51,117 bases of DNA from Hominifimenecus microfluidus (GCA_020687485.1 JAJEQR010000028.1:1-51117); one strand, 5' to 3'; positions 8,508 to 17,416 are shown, numbered from the stretch's first letter. Translations and numbers: made by a program. The notes: a model not told the origin generated them from the letters alone.

Positions 8508-8536
8508 TTGACTTATCCTTAAAATTGAATTATAAT
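8508..8536 (+). promoter_or_regulatory. SigA promoter of the yicC operon
   Basis: TTGACT (8508-8513), 17-base spacer, TATAAT (8531-8536). The start point should lie near 8543, giving a ~150-base leader with a possible hairpin GGCAGATA/TATCTGCC (8573-8611). Confidence 0.8.
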
Positions 8537-8557
8537 TTACTATAAAAGCCTTGTCAA
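8529..8557 (-). promoter_or_regulatory. SigA promoter of rqcH
   Basis: Read on the minus strand: TTGACA (8557-8552), 17-base spacer, TATAAT (8534-8529), a consensus promoter. Its -10 box overlaps the -10 of the plus-strand yicC promoter in antiparallel orientation, so polymerase cannot occupy both at once. Confidence 0.85.
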
Positions 8558-8694
8558 GCTGTGCGGGAATCCGGCAGATATACCTTGCGCTTTGAATGCT
8601 TCGTATCTGCCTTCTCTTCAGGATGGCGGCAGGAGCAATGCAGGCAGTTCCGGCGGGAGATCAGAGCATGGCCGGCTGCAGGAAGGGAAGAATC

Positions 8695-9579
8695 ATGGTA
8701 AAGAGCATGACCGGTTTTGGCCGGGCAGAGATTTCGAATGACAGGCATAAGATGCTGGTAGAGATGAAGGCGGTGAATCACCGTTATCTGGATTTCAGCA
8801 TCAAGCTTCCGAGAAGACTGAATCTATTTGAATCCAGAATCCGCAATATCATCAAGGAATATGCGGAGCGCGGCAAGTTGGATATCTATGTTTCCTATGA
8901 GAATTTCATCGGCGGAGAGGGGAGCCTGACCTATCATGCGGATCTGGCAGGACTCTATATGCGTTATCTGGAACAGATGAGCCGTGAGTTTGGAATCGAG
9001 AATCGTGTGACGACGATGGATCTTGCCCGCCTGCCGGAGGTTCTCTCCATGGAGCAGGAGGAAGACGAAGAGGAAGAACTGTGGCAGCTGTTGGAGCAGA
9101 CGCTACGCAGCGCGGCAGAGCATTTTGTGGAGCAGCGCAGCCGCGAGGGCGAGCAGCTCCGGACGGATCTTCTGCAGAAGCTTTCCGGCATGGAGGAGGA
9201 TGTCGCTCAGATCGAGGCACACTCTCCTGAAGTGGTTCAGAACTACCGGGTGAAGCTGGAAGACAAGATTCGCGAGCTTCTGGATTCCGCAAATGTAGAT
9301 GAAGCTCGTCTGATGACGGAAGTGGCTCTATTTGCAGATAAGATCTGCGTGGATGAGGAGACGGTTCGTCTGCGCAGCCATATCAGCGGAATGCGCAGTG
9401 CTCTGGAAGCAGAGAGCGGGCAGAGTGTCGGGAGAAAGCTGGACTTTATTGCGCAGGAGATGAACCGGGAGGCGAATACCATTCTCTCCAAGTGCAATAA
9501 TATGGATATTTCCGGTATTGCGATCCGCCTGAAGACGGAGATTGAGAAGATCCGCGAGCAGGTACAGAATATTGAGTAA
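8695..9579 (+). CDS. yicC: YicC-family endoribonuclease
   Basis: 294 residues from ATG 8695, chosen over the upstream in-frame start at 8596 because [12 protein letters not shown] is the conserved family N-terminus and AGGAAGGGA precedes it. Conserved blocks: [19 protein letters not shown] (~23), the C-terminal [20 protein letters not shown] and an acidic EEDEEEE stretch (~118). YicC proteins are metal-dependent endoribonucleases acting on mRNA or small RNA (established for E. coli YicC and B. subtilis YloC). First gene of the yicC-remA-gmk-rpoZ-rimO-pgsA unit, the order of the B. subtilis yloC locus for the first four genes. The stop overlaps the remA start by 8 bases. Confidence 0.92.
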   Translation: MVKSMTGFGRAEISNDRHKMLVEMKAVNHRYLDFSIKLPRRLNLFESRIRNIIKEYAERGKLDIYVSYENFIGGEGSLTYHADLAGLYMRYLEQMSREFGIENRVTTMDLARLPEVLSMEQEEDEEEELWQLLEQTLRSAAEHFVEQRSREGEQLRTDLLQKLSGMEEDVAQIEAHSPEVVQNYRVKLEDKIRELLDSANVDEARLMTEVALFADKICVDEETVRLRSHISGMRSALEAESGQSVGRKLDFIAQEMNREANTILSKCNNMDISGIAIRLKTEIEKIREQVQNIE

Positions 9580-9847
9580 GCTGATCAATATTGGTTACGG
9601 AAATGTGATGAACGCCGACAGGATCGTTGCGGTGGTCAGCCCGGATTCCGCGCCGGTGAAGCGGCTGGTGCAGGCAGCGAAGGATAACGGAACCGCTGTG
9701 GACGCGACACAGGGCCGGAAGACTAAGGGCGTGATTATCACAGATACAGAGAAGATCGTGCTGTCCGCGCTTTTGCCGGAGACAATCGCCGGCCGCTGTG
9801 AGGACCGGGAGGCGAAGAGGCAGTGGGAGGTAAAGAATGAAAAGTAG
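9572..9847 (+). CDS. remA: RemA-family matrix regulator (DUF370)
   Basis: 91 residues if the TTG at 9572 is used, giving [20 protein letters not shown], the conserved RemA N-terminus; a start further upstream would add a non-conserved tail inside yicC. The core [26 protein letters not shown] is typical. RemA is a small DNA-binding protein that forms ring oligomers and activates matrix and osmoprotection genes in B. subtilis. Here the C-terminal ~15 residues (after [10 protein letters not shown]) are an extra charged tail. Overlaps yicC by 8 bases and gmk by 11 bases, so translation is probably coupled. Confidence 0.88.
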   Translation: MSKLINIGYGNVMNADRIVAVVSPDSAPVKRLVQAAKDNGTAVDATQGRKTKGVIITDTEKIVLSALLPETIAGRCEDREAKRQWEVKNEK

Positions 9848-10469
9848 AGGCCGCATGGTTATCATATCGGGATTTTCCGGTGTGGGTAAGGGAACATCGA
9901 TTGGTGCTCTCATGAAGAAGTATCCGGATGAATTTGCTTTCTCCGTTTCCGCTACGACCCGGAAGCCGAGAGCGGGTGAGGTCAACGGAGAAGCCTATCA
10001 TTTTCTGAAGAAGGAAGAGTTCGAAGAGCTGATTCGCGACGGGAAGCTGGTGGAGTATACCTGCTATCAGGGCAATTATTATGGCACACCGGAGTTCTCT
10101 GTATTCCCCTGGCTGGAGAAGGGGGTGAATGTCATCCTGGATATCGAGGTTGAGGGAGCTGCCAATATCAAGAAGAAGTATCCGGAAGCGCTCACCATAT
10201 TTCTGATTCCGCCGAGCGCGGCGGCATTGAGAACTCGTCTGGAGGGACGCGGCACGGAGACTGAGGAGCAGATCAATGGCCGTCTGGCACGGGCTGCGGA
10301 GGAAGCTCCCATTGCGAAGCAGTACGAGGCACTGATTGTGAATGACGATCTGAATGTCTGCGTCGCGGAGCTCCGGAGGCTGATCGATGATCCGTCTCTG
10401 GCGGAAGCTTATTATAGAAAGAACCTGCCTCTGGTCGAGGAGCTGGAGCGAACCATTTGCGAAATATAA
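9837..10469 (+). CDS. gmk: Guanylate kinase
   Basis: 210 residues. Phosphorylates GMP to GDP with ATP in the cytoplasm. P-loop [10 protein letters not shown] (~11-20); GMP-binding region [19 protein letters not shown] (~40-58) and [13 protein letters not shown] (~74-86); lid region [17 protein letters not shown] (~132). Start ATG overlaps the end of remA, with GGGAGGTAAAGA upstream as ribosome site. Gmk-RpoZ adjacency is the common Firmicutes order. Confidence 0.96.
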   Translation: MKSRGRMVIISGFSGVGKGTSIGALMKKYPDEFAFSVSATTRKPRAGEVNGEAYHFLKKEEFEELIRDGKLVEYTCYQGNYYGTPEFSVFPWLEKGVNVILDIEVEGAANIKKKYPEALTIFLIPPSAAALRTRLEGRGTETEEQINGRLARAAEEAPIAKQYEALIVNDDLNVCVAELRRLIDDPSLAEAYYRKNLPLVEELERTICEI

Positions 10470-10503
10470 ATAACCACAATAATAATCATAAAGGAGAAAA
10501 AAT

Positions 10504-10773
10504 ATGTTACACCCTTCTTATTCTGAATTAATGCAGGAAGTAAATAAAGATGTTCACAACGGTGAGACTCCGATCGTACAGAGCCGCTACTCGATCGTAC
10601 TGGGAACGGCTAAGCGTGCGCGTCAGCTGATCGCGGCCGGCAAGACGCAGATGAACGGGGAGGAGAAGAAGCCGCTTTCTATCGCGGTAGAAGAGCTGCG
10701 GACTGGCGGTTTCAAGATCCTCAGCGAGGAGAGCGAGAACTATGAGAATTATGAGGATGAACCCCTGGCATGA
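10504..10773 (+). CDS. rpoZ: RNA polymerase omega subunit
   Basis: 89 residues, start after AAAGGAGAAAAAAT. Conserved RYSIVLGTAKRARQLIAAG (~28-46) and KKPLSIAVEELRTGGFKI (~55). Omega helps assemble the beta' subunit and takes part in ppGpp sensing in some bacteria. Acidic tail ESENYENYEDEPLA is lineage-specific. Its stop overlaps the rimO start (ATGA). Confidence 0.95.
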   Translation: MLHPSYSELMQEVNKDVHNGETPIVQSRYSIVLGTAKRARQLIAAGKTQMNGEEKKPLSIAVEELRTGGFKILSEESENYENYEDEPLA

Positions 10774-12113
10774 GGAAGATCCTGTTTATCTCGCTTGGAT
10801 GCGACAAAAATTTAGTGGATTCCGAGGTTATGCTCGGACTTTTGCATAAGGCCGGTTTCGCACTTACGGATGATGAGCGGGAGGCGGATGTAATCGTAGT
10901 GAATTCCTGCTGCTTTATCGGTGACGCCAAGGAGGAGAGCATTAACACAATTCTCGATATGGCACGCTATAAGGAGATCGGTGTGTGCAAAGCGCTGGTT
11001 GTGACTGGCTGTCTGGCGGAGCGCTATAAGGAAGAAGTGCTTACCGAGATGCCGGAAGTGGATGCCGTTGTCGGGACGTCCTCTTACGATCACATTGTGG
11101 AGGTTGTTCAGTCTGTGTTGGAGCATCATATCCATACGCAGACTTTTGAGAGCATCGATATCACTCCGACGCGTACGGCGAACCGTCTGGTGACAACCGG
11201 AGGGCATTATGCTTTCCTGAAGATTGCGGAAGGCTGTGACAAGCATTGCACATACTGTGTAATTCCGCAGGTGCGCGGTCATTACCGCAGTGTCCCGATG
11301 GAGGATCTTCTTGCGGAGGCGAGGAGCCTTGTGGACGGCGGTGTGAAGGAACTGATCCTGGTTGCGCAGGAGACGACACTTTACGGAGTAGATCTTTATG
11401 GGGAGAAAACCCTGCCGAAGCTGCTGCGTGAGCTGGCGAAGATCCCCGGTCTGGTGTGGATCCGGATTCAGTACTGCTATCCGGAGGAGATCACGGACGA
11501 GCTGATTCAGACGATCCGTGAGGAGATGAAGGTATGCTCTTACTTGGATATTCCGATTCAGCATGCCAGCGATTCCATTCTGAAGCGCATGGGACGCCGC
11601 ACGACAGAGTCCGCAATCCGTGAGATGATTGCAAAGCTGCGCCGTGAGATTCCGGATCTGGCTCTGCGTACGACGTTGATTTCCGGCTTCCCCGGAGAGA
11701 CCGAAGAGGATCACGAGACGCTGATGCGCTTTATTGACGATATGGAATTCGACCGTCTGGGCGTCTTCACCTATTCGCAGGAGGAGGATACTCCAGCGGC
11801 GGCGATGGAGGATCAGATTCCGGAGGAGGTCAAGGAGGAGCGCCGTGCCGAGGCGATGGAGCTTCAGCAGGAGATTTCACTGGAGAAATGCCAGGATATG
11901 ATCGGCCGTACCGTCCTTGTGATGATCGAGGGCAAAGTGGCAGATGAGAACGCTTATGTGGGACGTACTTACCGGGATGCCCCTGGTGTGGATGGGTATA
12001 TTTTCATTAATACAGATCAGGAGCTGATGAGCGGTGATTTTGTACACGCCAGAGTGACAGGTGCTCTGGAATATGATCTGATGGGAGAACTCTGCGATGA
12101 ATTTACCGAATAA
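10770..12113 (+). CDS. rimO: Ribosomal protein S12 methylthiotransferase RimO
   Basis: 447 residues. Radical-SAM enzyme adding a methylthio group to a conserved Asp of ribosomal protein S12. N-terminal UPF0004 domain with cluster cysteines in SLGCDKNLVDSE (Cys10), NSCCFIG (~46) and VVTGCLAERY (~80); radical-SAM motif GCDKHCTYCVIP (CxxxCxxC, ~155); C-terminal TRAM domain from ~380. GCDKNLVDSE at the start distinguishes RimO from the tRNA enzyme MiaB. Starts inside the rpoZ stop (4-base overlap) and overlaps pgsA by 17 bases. Confidence 0.95.
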   Translation: MRKILFISLGCDKNLVDSEVMLGLLHKAGFALTDDEREADVIVVNSCCFIGDAKEESINTILDMARYKEIGVCKALVVTGCLAERYKEEVLTEMPEVDAVVGTSSYDHIVEVVQSVLEHHIHTQTFESIDITPTRTANRLVTTGGHYAFLKIAEGCDKHCTYCVIPQVRGHYRSVPMEDLLAEARSLVDGGVKELILVAQETTLYGVDLYGEKTLPKLLRELAKIPGLVWIRIQYCYPEEITDELIQTIREEMKVCSYLDIPIQHASDSILKRMGRRTTESAIREMIAKLRREIPDLALRTTLISGFPGETEEDHETLMRFIDDMEFDRLGVFTYSQEEDTPAAAMEDQIPEEVKEERRAEAMELQQEISLEKCQDMIGRTVLVMIEGKVADENAYVGRTYRDAPGVDGYIFINTDQELMSGDFVHARVTGALEYDLMGELCDEFTE

Positions 12114-12645
12114 ACTGACAACACTTCGTGTGATTATGATTCCGTTTTTTGTCGTATTCATGCTTGCGGATATGGGCCGCACTGGTGATTATATCGCGCT
12201 GGCGCTGTTCTGCCTGGCCAGCCTGACGGATTTCTTCGATGGATATCTGGCCAGAAAGAATCATTTGGTTACGAATTTCGGCAAGTTTATGGATCCGTTG
12301 GCGGATAAGCTGCTGGTAGGCTCCGCGGCAATCTGTCTGATCGAGATGGGGCGTATTCCGGCATGGGTTGTAGTGATTCTGATCAGCCGTGAGTTTATTA
12401 TCAGCGGTTTTCGTTTGATTGCTGCAGACAATGGTGTGGTTATCGCCGCCAGTATGTGGGGCAAGTTCAAGACGGTATGCCAGATGTTCATGACGATTGC
12501 TCTGATTCTTCATCTGGATACGCCGGTATGGGCAGTTGTGGAGCAGGTATTGATCTGGGGGTCTGTGGCCCTTACAATCGTATCTCTGGTGGATTATATT
12601 TATAAGAATCGACATGTGCTGAAGGACGGTCACTACGAAGTATAG
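12097..12645 (+). CDS. pgsA: CDP-diacylglycerol--glycerol-3-phosphate 3-phosphatidyltransferase
   Basis: 182 residues, integral membrane. Makes phosphatidylglycerol phosphate, the committed step to phosphatidylglycerol. CDP-alcohol phosphotransferase motif seen at LTDFFDGYLARKNHLVTNFG...DPLADK (~47-70), with the DxxDGxxAR(x8)GxxxDxxxD aspartates present. Four or more hydrophobic segments. Overlaps the rimO 3' end by 17 bases; ribosome site GGGAGAA lies in rimO. Confidence 0.94.
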   Translation: MNLPNKLTTLRVIMIPFFVVFMLADMGRTGDYIALALFCLASLTDFFDGYLARKNHLVTNFGKFMDPLADKLLVGSAAICLIEMGRIPAWVVVILISREFIISGFRLIAADNGVVIAASMWGKFKTVCQMFMTIALILHLDTPVWAVVEQVLIWGSVALTIVSLVDYIYKNRHVLKDGHYEV

Positions 12646-12757
12646 AGCCACAGTAAGATTCGCGCAAGCAGAACTGGGTTGCGGCTCTGAAGAACTACGA
12701 TAATTTATCGTACAGCGGCAGGGCATTAATGGCGGTGCTGCGGGACGGAGACTGCGT

Positions 12758-13099
12758 ATGAGATGGATAAAGCAGCTGTATATGGGAGAATCAGCGGAGC
12801 GTAAGAAGGACAGAATCATCAGGGGGATCCGGGAGAGCAGAATTCTGCTGGATGTCTATGTCTTCACACTTCCGGAGAACCCGGAGGATCAGCTGGATAT
12901 TATCCCCTCGAACTGGCTTCGTCAGTCTCATTATAAGAACAGGGAGGAGCTTACCATTATCGGGTTTGCCAGAGGATGGGAGGAAGTAGAGTGTGTGCTG
13001 CTTGCGCTGGTGGCGGATGCTATGAAGGCACTCGGCACGCCGGATCTGCGATCCTATCTGAAACTCCTCCTTACAGAGAAGGAGGATGTGGATGATTAG
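12758..13099 (+). CDS. Conserved hypothetical protein
   Basis: 113 residues, not recognised. Soluble, mixed alpha/beta appearance: a basic N-terminus (MRWIKQLYMGESAERKKDRI), a LLDVYVFTLPENPEDQLDII segment, and a C-terminal helical part GWEEVECVLLALVADAMKAL. ACGGAG lies seven bases before the ATG. Its stop overlaps the start of the DUF2953 gene, so it belongs to the same transcript as DUF2953-gerW. The 112 bases between pgsA and this gene show no clear terminator. Being coding is supported by the good ribosome site and tight coupling. Confidence 0.7.
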   Translation: MRWIKQLYMGESAERKKDRIIRGIRESRILLDVYVFTLPENPEDQLDIIPSNWLRQSHYKNREELTIIGFARGWEEVECVLLALVADAMKALGTPDLRSYLKLLLTEKEDVDD

Positions 13100-14183
13100 T
13101 GTCATTTTGGCCATACTAAAGATCATCGGCATTGTCCTTCTCTGTCTTCTGGGACTTTTGCTTCTGATTATACTGGCGGTTCTGCTCGTGCCGATTCGCT
13201 ATCAGGCGGCCGGCAGCGCGGCAGAGAAAGAAATCCATGCGCGTGCTGGTATTTCCTGGCTGCTGCATCTCATACAGGTAAAGCTGGAGCTGGTGAACCA
13301 GAAGGCTGGTATTACCGTGAAACTCTTCGGAATCCCGATCCGGAGGATGGGAACGCTCTTCGAATCCGCAGAAAATGAAGAAAATCCGGATTCAGGGAAT
13401 TCATCCCGAAAAACTGATTCGGAAGAAACAGGCAAAAATGCTGAAAGGCAGCGTACGGATAGCAATTCGGAAACCAGAATTCCTAAGATTTCGGACGAGG
13501 TACTGGAAAGCCTGCCGATGGAGAAAAATGTTTTATCCGAAGAGCGAAAAGCAGACCGCACACAACCGGCGGTTCGAACCGTGAATCGGCAGAAAGAAAG
13601 CACGTCGAAGAGCGAAGAAGAGCAGAAGCCGCAGAAAGAAAAGAATCCTGAATCTGCGGCAGAAGCAAAGAAAGCGGGGAAGGCACAGAGAAACACGGAC
13701 AGGGGAAGACAGAGGGCGGAGCGGACAAAGCAAAAAGAAGAACACGCGAAGCGGAAAGAAGCGCAAAAAGAACAGAAGATACAGCAGAAAGAAGAAAAGC
13801 GCCGGCGCAGAGAGAAACAGAGGGAGAAGCTGGAAGATTTCCTGGATCAGATTCAGAATCCGGAGAATCAGAGAGCCTTCCGCCTGGTTCGTACGCAGAC
13901 CGGAAAGCTTCTACTTCATATTCTGCCGACCAGGCTTTCGATACAGGCAAGGGTCGGACTCTCTGATCCGGCGGCGACCGGCATGCTCCTCGGTGCTTTT
14001 TATGCGCTCTATCCGATCTATCAGGATCATATCCGTGTAACCGGTGAATTTGAGACGGAGGTCCTGGAAGGCAGCTTCCGCCTGAAGGGGCGAATCCGGA
14101 TCGGATCGCTTCTTATGATTGTTTTTCCGGTGATCCGGGATAAAAGTGTTCGAAGACTGATCAAACAGGTATTCAGGAGGTAA
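13092..14183 (+). CDS. DUF2953 membrane protein (YtfI-like)
   Basis: 363 residues from ATG 13092. This start is preferred to the ATG at 13086 because AAGGAGG (13079-13085) touches the latter but sits six bases before the former. One strong N-terminal membrane segment (ILAILKIIGIVLLCLLGLLL), then DUF2953 N-terminal strands; residues ~95-250 are a long Lys/Glu/Arg/Gln-rich insertion likely to be coiled or disordered; the conserved C-terminal part RLSIQARVGLSDPAATGMLLGAFYAL (~280-305) ends the domain. In B. subtilis the DUF2953 gene ytfI directly precedes ytfJ (gerW), exactly as here. Role is unknown but probably tied to spore GerW function. Confidence 0.85.
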   Translation: MISVILAILKIIGIVLLCLLGLLLLIILAVLLVPIRYQAAGSAAEKEIHARAGISWLLHLIQVKLELVNQKAGITVKLFGIPIRRMGTLFESAENEENPDSGNSSRKTDSEETGKNAERQRTDSNSETRIPKISDEVLESLPMEKNVLSEERKADRTQPAVRTVNRQKESTSKSEEEQKPQKEKNPESAAEAKKAGKAQRNTDRGRQRAERTKQKEEHAKRKEAQKEQKIQQKEEKRRRREKQREKLEDFLDQIQNPENQRAFRLVRTQTGKLLLHILPTRLSIQARVGLSDPAATGMLLGAFYALYPIYQDHIRVTGEFETEVLEGSFRLKGRIRIGSLLMIVFPVIRDKSVRRLIKQVFRR

Positions 14184-14187
14184 GACA

Positions 14188-14586
14188 ATGGCAGATAATA
14201 ATAACGTCAATAGTGTAGTAGATTCCTTGTTAAAAGGCCTGGAGGGCTTTGCTACAGCAAAGACAGTAGTGGGAGAGGCGATTCATGTCAATGATACCAT
14301 TATCCTTCCTCTGGTAGATGTTAGCTTCGGAATTGGAGCCGGAGCGGCGCTGAACGAAGAAAAGAAGAAGAACAACGGCGGCGGAGGCATGGGAGCGAAG
14401 ATGAGTCCCAGTGCGGTTCTGTTAATTCAGAACGGAGTTCCGCGCCTGATTAATATCAAGAATCAGGATACGGTAACGAAGGTTCTCGATATGGTGCCGG
14501 ATCTGATCAATCGCTTTACCGGCAAGACGGAGCCGGTAGACCCGGAAGCTCAGGATATTATCGATCATATGGGAGAAGAAAAATAG
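14188..14586 (+). CDS. gerW: GerW family sporulation protein (YtfJ)
   Basis: 132 residues, start after CAGGAGGTAAGACA. Conserved VDSLLKGLEGFATAKTVVGE (~9-28), LPLVDVSFGIGAGA (~45) and the Gly-rich NNGGGGMGAKMSPSAVLLIQ (~68-87). GerW proteins are made in sporulating Bacillus and affect germination; the family is widespread in spore-forming Clostridia. Operonic with DUF2953 (4-base gap). Presence supports a spore-forming organism. Confidence 0.92.
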   Translation: MADNNNVNSVVDSLLKGLEGFATAKTVVGEAIHVNDTIILPLVDVSFGIGAGAALNEEKKKNNGGGGMGAKMSPSAVLLIQNGVPRLINIKNQDTVTKVLDMVPDLINRFTGKTEPVDPEAQDIIDHMGEEK

Positions 14587-14760
14587 AACCGGAATAAACC
14601 GGCATGAAAGTTTGACAGGGAAGTTCAGACGGGAAATTCAGAGGAAGAACAGGCAGGGACAATAGAAATTCGGAATAGACTCCGGCATAGGAATGGAACC
14701 GGCAGCATAGACTGAGAGAGAAGACGCGCGGAAGCGGAAGTCCGGGAAGGAGTCCCTGAG

Positions 14761-14901
14761 GTGAAGAAAGTAATCGGGCTAGTTCTGTTCTGTACCGGTG
14801 TTGGCATGGCACTTATGCTGCTTCTTCCGCATCGGATCTCGGTATTGTTCGTAATTACGGCGATGATACTGGTCGGATATAATCTGTTCTGTTCCTGCTG
14901 A
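14761..14901 (+). CDS. Small 46-residue membrane protein
   Basis: GTG start at 14761 with AAGGAG eight bases upstream; stop TGA 14899-14901. The product is two hydrophobic segments (GLVLFCTGVGMALMLLL and ISVLFVITAMILVGYNLF) joined by PHR, ending with FCSC. It lies 174 bases after gerW and just before a perfect terminator, so it is the last gene of the DUF2953-gerW transcript. No function known; a small membrane protein of sporulation or envelope is a guess from context. Confidence 0.65.
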   Translation: MKKVIGLVLFCTGVGMALMLLLPHRISVLFVITAMILVGYNLFCSC

Positions 14902-14905
14902 ACAA

Positions 14906-14947
14906 AAAGAAATGGGAAGATGCAAAATTGCATCTTCCCATTTCTTT
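14906..14947. terminator. Bidirectional terminator between gerW operon and rpmB
   Basis: Perfect 20-bp inverted repeat (arms 14906-14925 and 14928-14947, AAAGAAATGGGAAGATGCAA and its complement) with two-base centre; A and T runs at the ends make it usable on both strands for two convergent transcripts. Confidence 0.9.
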
Positions 14948-14962
14948 ATAGAACACAATCAC

Positions 14963-15148
14963 TTATGCTCTCTCAACCAGACCAGACTTCAGGCAAGAAG
15001 TACAAACGTACATTTTCTTGGTAGCCTCGCCAACTTTTACTTTTACGGACTTTACGTTAGCCTTCCACATCTTATTGGATCTTCTATGAGAGTGACTCAC
15101 TGCATTTCCGAAATGAGCGCTTTTTCCGCATACTGCACACTTAGCCAT
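14963..15148 (-). CDS. rpmB: 50S ribosomal protein L28
   Basis: 61 residues, typical length. Zinc-type Cys pairs MAKCAVCGK and YVCTSCLKSG, plus the conserved SHSHRRSNKMWKANVK. Ribosome site GAGGAGGTGCGATA before the ATG at 15148. Divergent from yloU, the arrangement found in B. subtilis. Confidence 0.97.
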   Translation of the reverse strand: MAKCAVCGKSAHFGNAVSHSHRRSNKMWKANVKSVKVKVGEATKKMYVCTSCLKSGLVERA

Positions 15149-15207
15149 TATCGCACCTCCTCACGATCTATCATAAGTCTGATATGTACAGACTCAGAAC
15201 ATTATTT

Positions 15208-15236
15208 ATGATACCAGAAACGGAAGAGAATTGCAA
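15208..15236 (-). promoter_or_regulatory. rpmB promoter
   Basis: Minus strand: TTGCAA (15236-15231), 17-base spacer, TATCAT (15213-15208). Confidence 0.65.
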
Positions 15237-15260
15237 GTATTATTTTAATAAAAATTTTCT

Positions 15261-15288
15261 TTGCATTTCAGGAAAAAGAAGGTATAAT
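15261..15288 (+). promoter_or_regulatory. yloU-fakA promoter
   Basis: TTGCAT (15261-15266), 16-base spacer, TATAAT (15283-15288), 36 bases before the yloU start. Confidence 0.7.
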
Positions 15289-15323
15289 GTAATTTAGTAT
15301 GATATGCGTAAGGAGGACTCGTT

Positions 15324-15680
15324 ATGAAGTGTCGGATCAGTACGGAACTGGGTGAGATCATTGTCGATACCGATGTGATTGCTAAATACGCCGGAACGAT
15401 TGCTGTTGAGTGCATCGGCATCGTGGGCATGGCTACCAAGAACGTGAAGGATGGTCTTGTGAATCTTCTTCGCAAGGAGAACCTGTCGAATGGAATTAAT
15501 GTAACCGTAGAGGATAATCGCCTCTGCCTGGATTTCCATGTAATTGTTGCTTACGGCGTAAGCATTTCTGCTGTTTCCGATAACCTGATTGAGACCGTAA
15601 AGTATAAGGTCGAAGAATTTACAGGTATTGGAGTAGAGCAGATCAATATTTATGTGGAAAGCGTACGAGTGATCGATTAA
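15324..15680 (+). CDS. yloU: Asp23/Gls24 family protein YloU
   Basis: 118 residues, start after AAGGAGGACTCGTT. One Asp23/Gls24 (DUF322) domain: GEIIVDTDVIAKYAGTIAVE at ~10-29, then GVSISAVSDNLIETVKYKVEEFTGI near the end. Family members are small alkaline-shock or envelope-stress proteins; YloU of B. subtilis lies next to the FakA homologue YloV, as here (18-base gap). Cytoplasmic, no signal peptide. Confidence 0.9.
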   Translation: MKCRISTELGEIIVDTDVIAKYAGTIAVECIGIVGMATKNVKDGLVNLLRKENLSNGINVTVEDNRLCLDFHVIVAYGVSISAVSDNLIETVKYKVEEFTGIGVEQINIYVESVRVID

Positions 15681-15698
15681 CTCGAGGAGGATGTAATA

Positions 15699-17399
15699 GT
15701 GTCAAATAATACAATTGATGCCAGACTGCTGCGCCAGATGTTCCTGGCAGGCGCGAAGAATCTGGAACTGAATAAAGAATGGATCAATGACCTGAATGTA
15801 TTTCCAGTGCCGGACGGCGATACCGGAACGAATATGACGCTGACGATTCTGTCGGCGGTGAAGGAGGTTCAGAATCTTTCGGAAGTTACCATGGAGACTC
15901 TCTCCAAGGCGATCTCTTCCGGTTCCCTGCGCGGAGCCAGAGGTAATTCCGGCGTTATTCTATCGCAGCTGTTCCGTGGCTTCACGAAGGAATTGAAGAC
16001 GCTGGAACTGCTGGATCGTCCGGCGGCGGCGCGCGCGCTTCAGCGTGCGACGGAGACTGCGTACAAGGCAGTTATGAAGCCGAAGGAAGGTACGATTCTT
16101 ACAGTTGCCAGAGGCATTTCGGATAAGGCCGCAGAGCTTGCGGAGGAAGAGGGCGATATGGAGTCCTTCCTAGAGCAGCTGATTTCCCATGGCGAATATG
16201 TATTAAGCTGTACCCCGGATATGCTTCCGGTACTGAAGCAGGCGGGAGTTGTGGATTCTGGCGGACAGGGTCTGATCCAGGTACTGAAGGGCACCTACGA
16301 CGGACTTCTTGGCAAGGAGATCGAGGCACCGCAGGCAGCGGAGCAGAAGCCCACAGCAGAGGAGAAGGCTTCTGCAGGGGCGGCTTCCGCGGATCTCGGC
16401 GATATTAAGTTCGGTTACTGCACCGAGTTTATCATTAATCTGGAGAAGGAATTCCCTCTGGAGGAGGAACATTCCTTCAAGGCTTATCTCGAATCTATCG
16501 GTGATTCCATCGTAGTAGTTGCGGATGATGAGATCGTGAAGGTACATGTACACACGAACGATCCCGGTCTTGCGATTCAGAAGGCGCTGACTTACGGCAG
16601 CCTGTCCCGCATGAAGATTGACAACATGCGCGAAGAGCATGAGGAGAAGCTGATTCGTGAGGCTTCCCGTGTGGCTGCTGAGGAGAAAGTGAAGGAACAG
16701 GCGGCCGCAGAGGCTGCGAAGGCCAGCGAGCCTCGGAAAGAAGCCGGTTTCGTTGCGGTATCTATCGGCGACGGTCTGGCGGAGATCTTCCGCGGACTGA
16801 ATGTGGATTATATTATCGAGGGCGGACAAACCATGAATCCCAGCACGGAGGATATGCTGCAGGCAGTGGATCATGTGAATGCGGATACCGTATATATTTT
16901 CCCGAATAACAAGAACATTATACTTGCTGCAGAGCAGGCCGCTCATTTAGTGATCGACAAGCAGATCATTGTGGTTCCTTCCACGACGGTTCCTCAGGGC
17001 ATTACCGGTGTGATCAGCTATTCCCCTTCCCGCACGCCGGAAGAGAACCGTGAGGTGATGATCGAAGAGATGAAGCGCGTGAAGACCGGTCAGGTTACCT
17101 ATGCGGTGCGCAACACGACGATTGATGATCGCCCGATTCATGAAGGTGATATTATGGGAATCGGAGATCACTCCTCCCTTCTTGCCGTTGGCTCGGACAT
17201 CGCTTCTGTAACGCAGGATATGCTGGAAGCTATGGTGAACGAGGAATCGGAATTGATCAGCATCTACTATGGCGCGGACATCACGGAGGAAGATGCGGAG
17301 AAGATGCAGATGGCAGTGGAAGCGTCCTATCCGGACTGTGATGTAGAAGTACATTACGGCGGACAGCCGATCTACTACTATATTGTATCAGTAGAATAA
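15699..17399 (+). CDS. fakA: FakA/YloV fatty-acid kinase subunit (DAK2-DegV-like)
   Basis: 566 residues, GTG start after CGAGGAGGATGTAATA. N-terminal Dak phosphatase-type kinase domain with NVFPVPDGDTGTNM (~28-41) binding ATP-magnesium and GARGNSGVILSQLF (~79-92); middle domain with EFIINLEKEFPLEE (~245); C-terminal DegV-like domain from ~345. FakA phosphorylates fatty acids presented by a FakB (DegV) protein to give acyl-phosphate for phospholipid synthesis; no FakB gene lies in this window. An Ala/Glu-rich linker (~205-230) and a second Ala/Glu/Lys-rich segment (~325-345) separate the domains. Ends before a strong terminator. Confidence 0.9.
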   Translation: MSNNTIDARLLRQMFLAGAKNLELNKEWINDLNVFPVPDGDTGTNMTLTILSAVKEVQNLSEVTMETLSKAISSGSLRGARGNSGVILSQLFRGFTKELKTLELLDRPAAARALQRATETAYKAVMKPKEGTILTVARGISDKAAELAEEEGDMESFLEQLISHGEYVLSCTPDMLPVLKQAGVVDSGGQGLIQVLKGTYDGLLGKEIEAPQAAEQKPTAEEKASAGAASADLGDIKFGYCTEFIINLEKEFPLEEEHSFKAYLESIGDSIVVVADDEIVKVHVHTNDPGLAIQKALTYGSLSRMKIDNMREEHEEKLIREASRVAAEEKVKEQAAAEAAKASEPRKEAGFVAVSIGDGLAEIFRGLNVDYIIEGGQTMNPSTEDMLQAVDHVNADTVYIFPNNKNIILAAEQAAHLVIDKQIIVVPSTTVPQGITGVISYSPSRTPEENREVMIEEMKRVKTGQVTYAVRNTTIDDRPIHEGDIMGIGDHSSLLAVGSDIASVTQDMLEAMVNEESELISIYYGADITEEDAEKMQMAVEASYPDCDVEVHYGGQPIYYYIVSVE

Positions 17400-17416
17400 A
17401 GCAGGAATTTCGGTCA

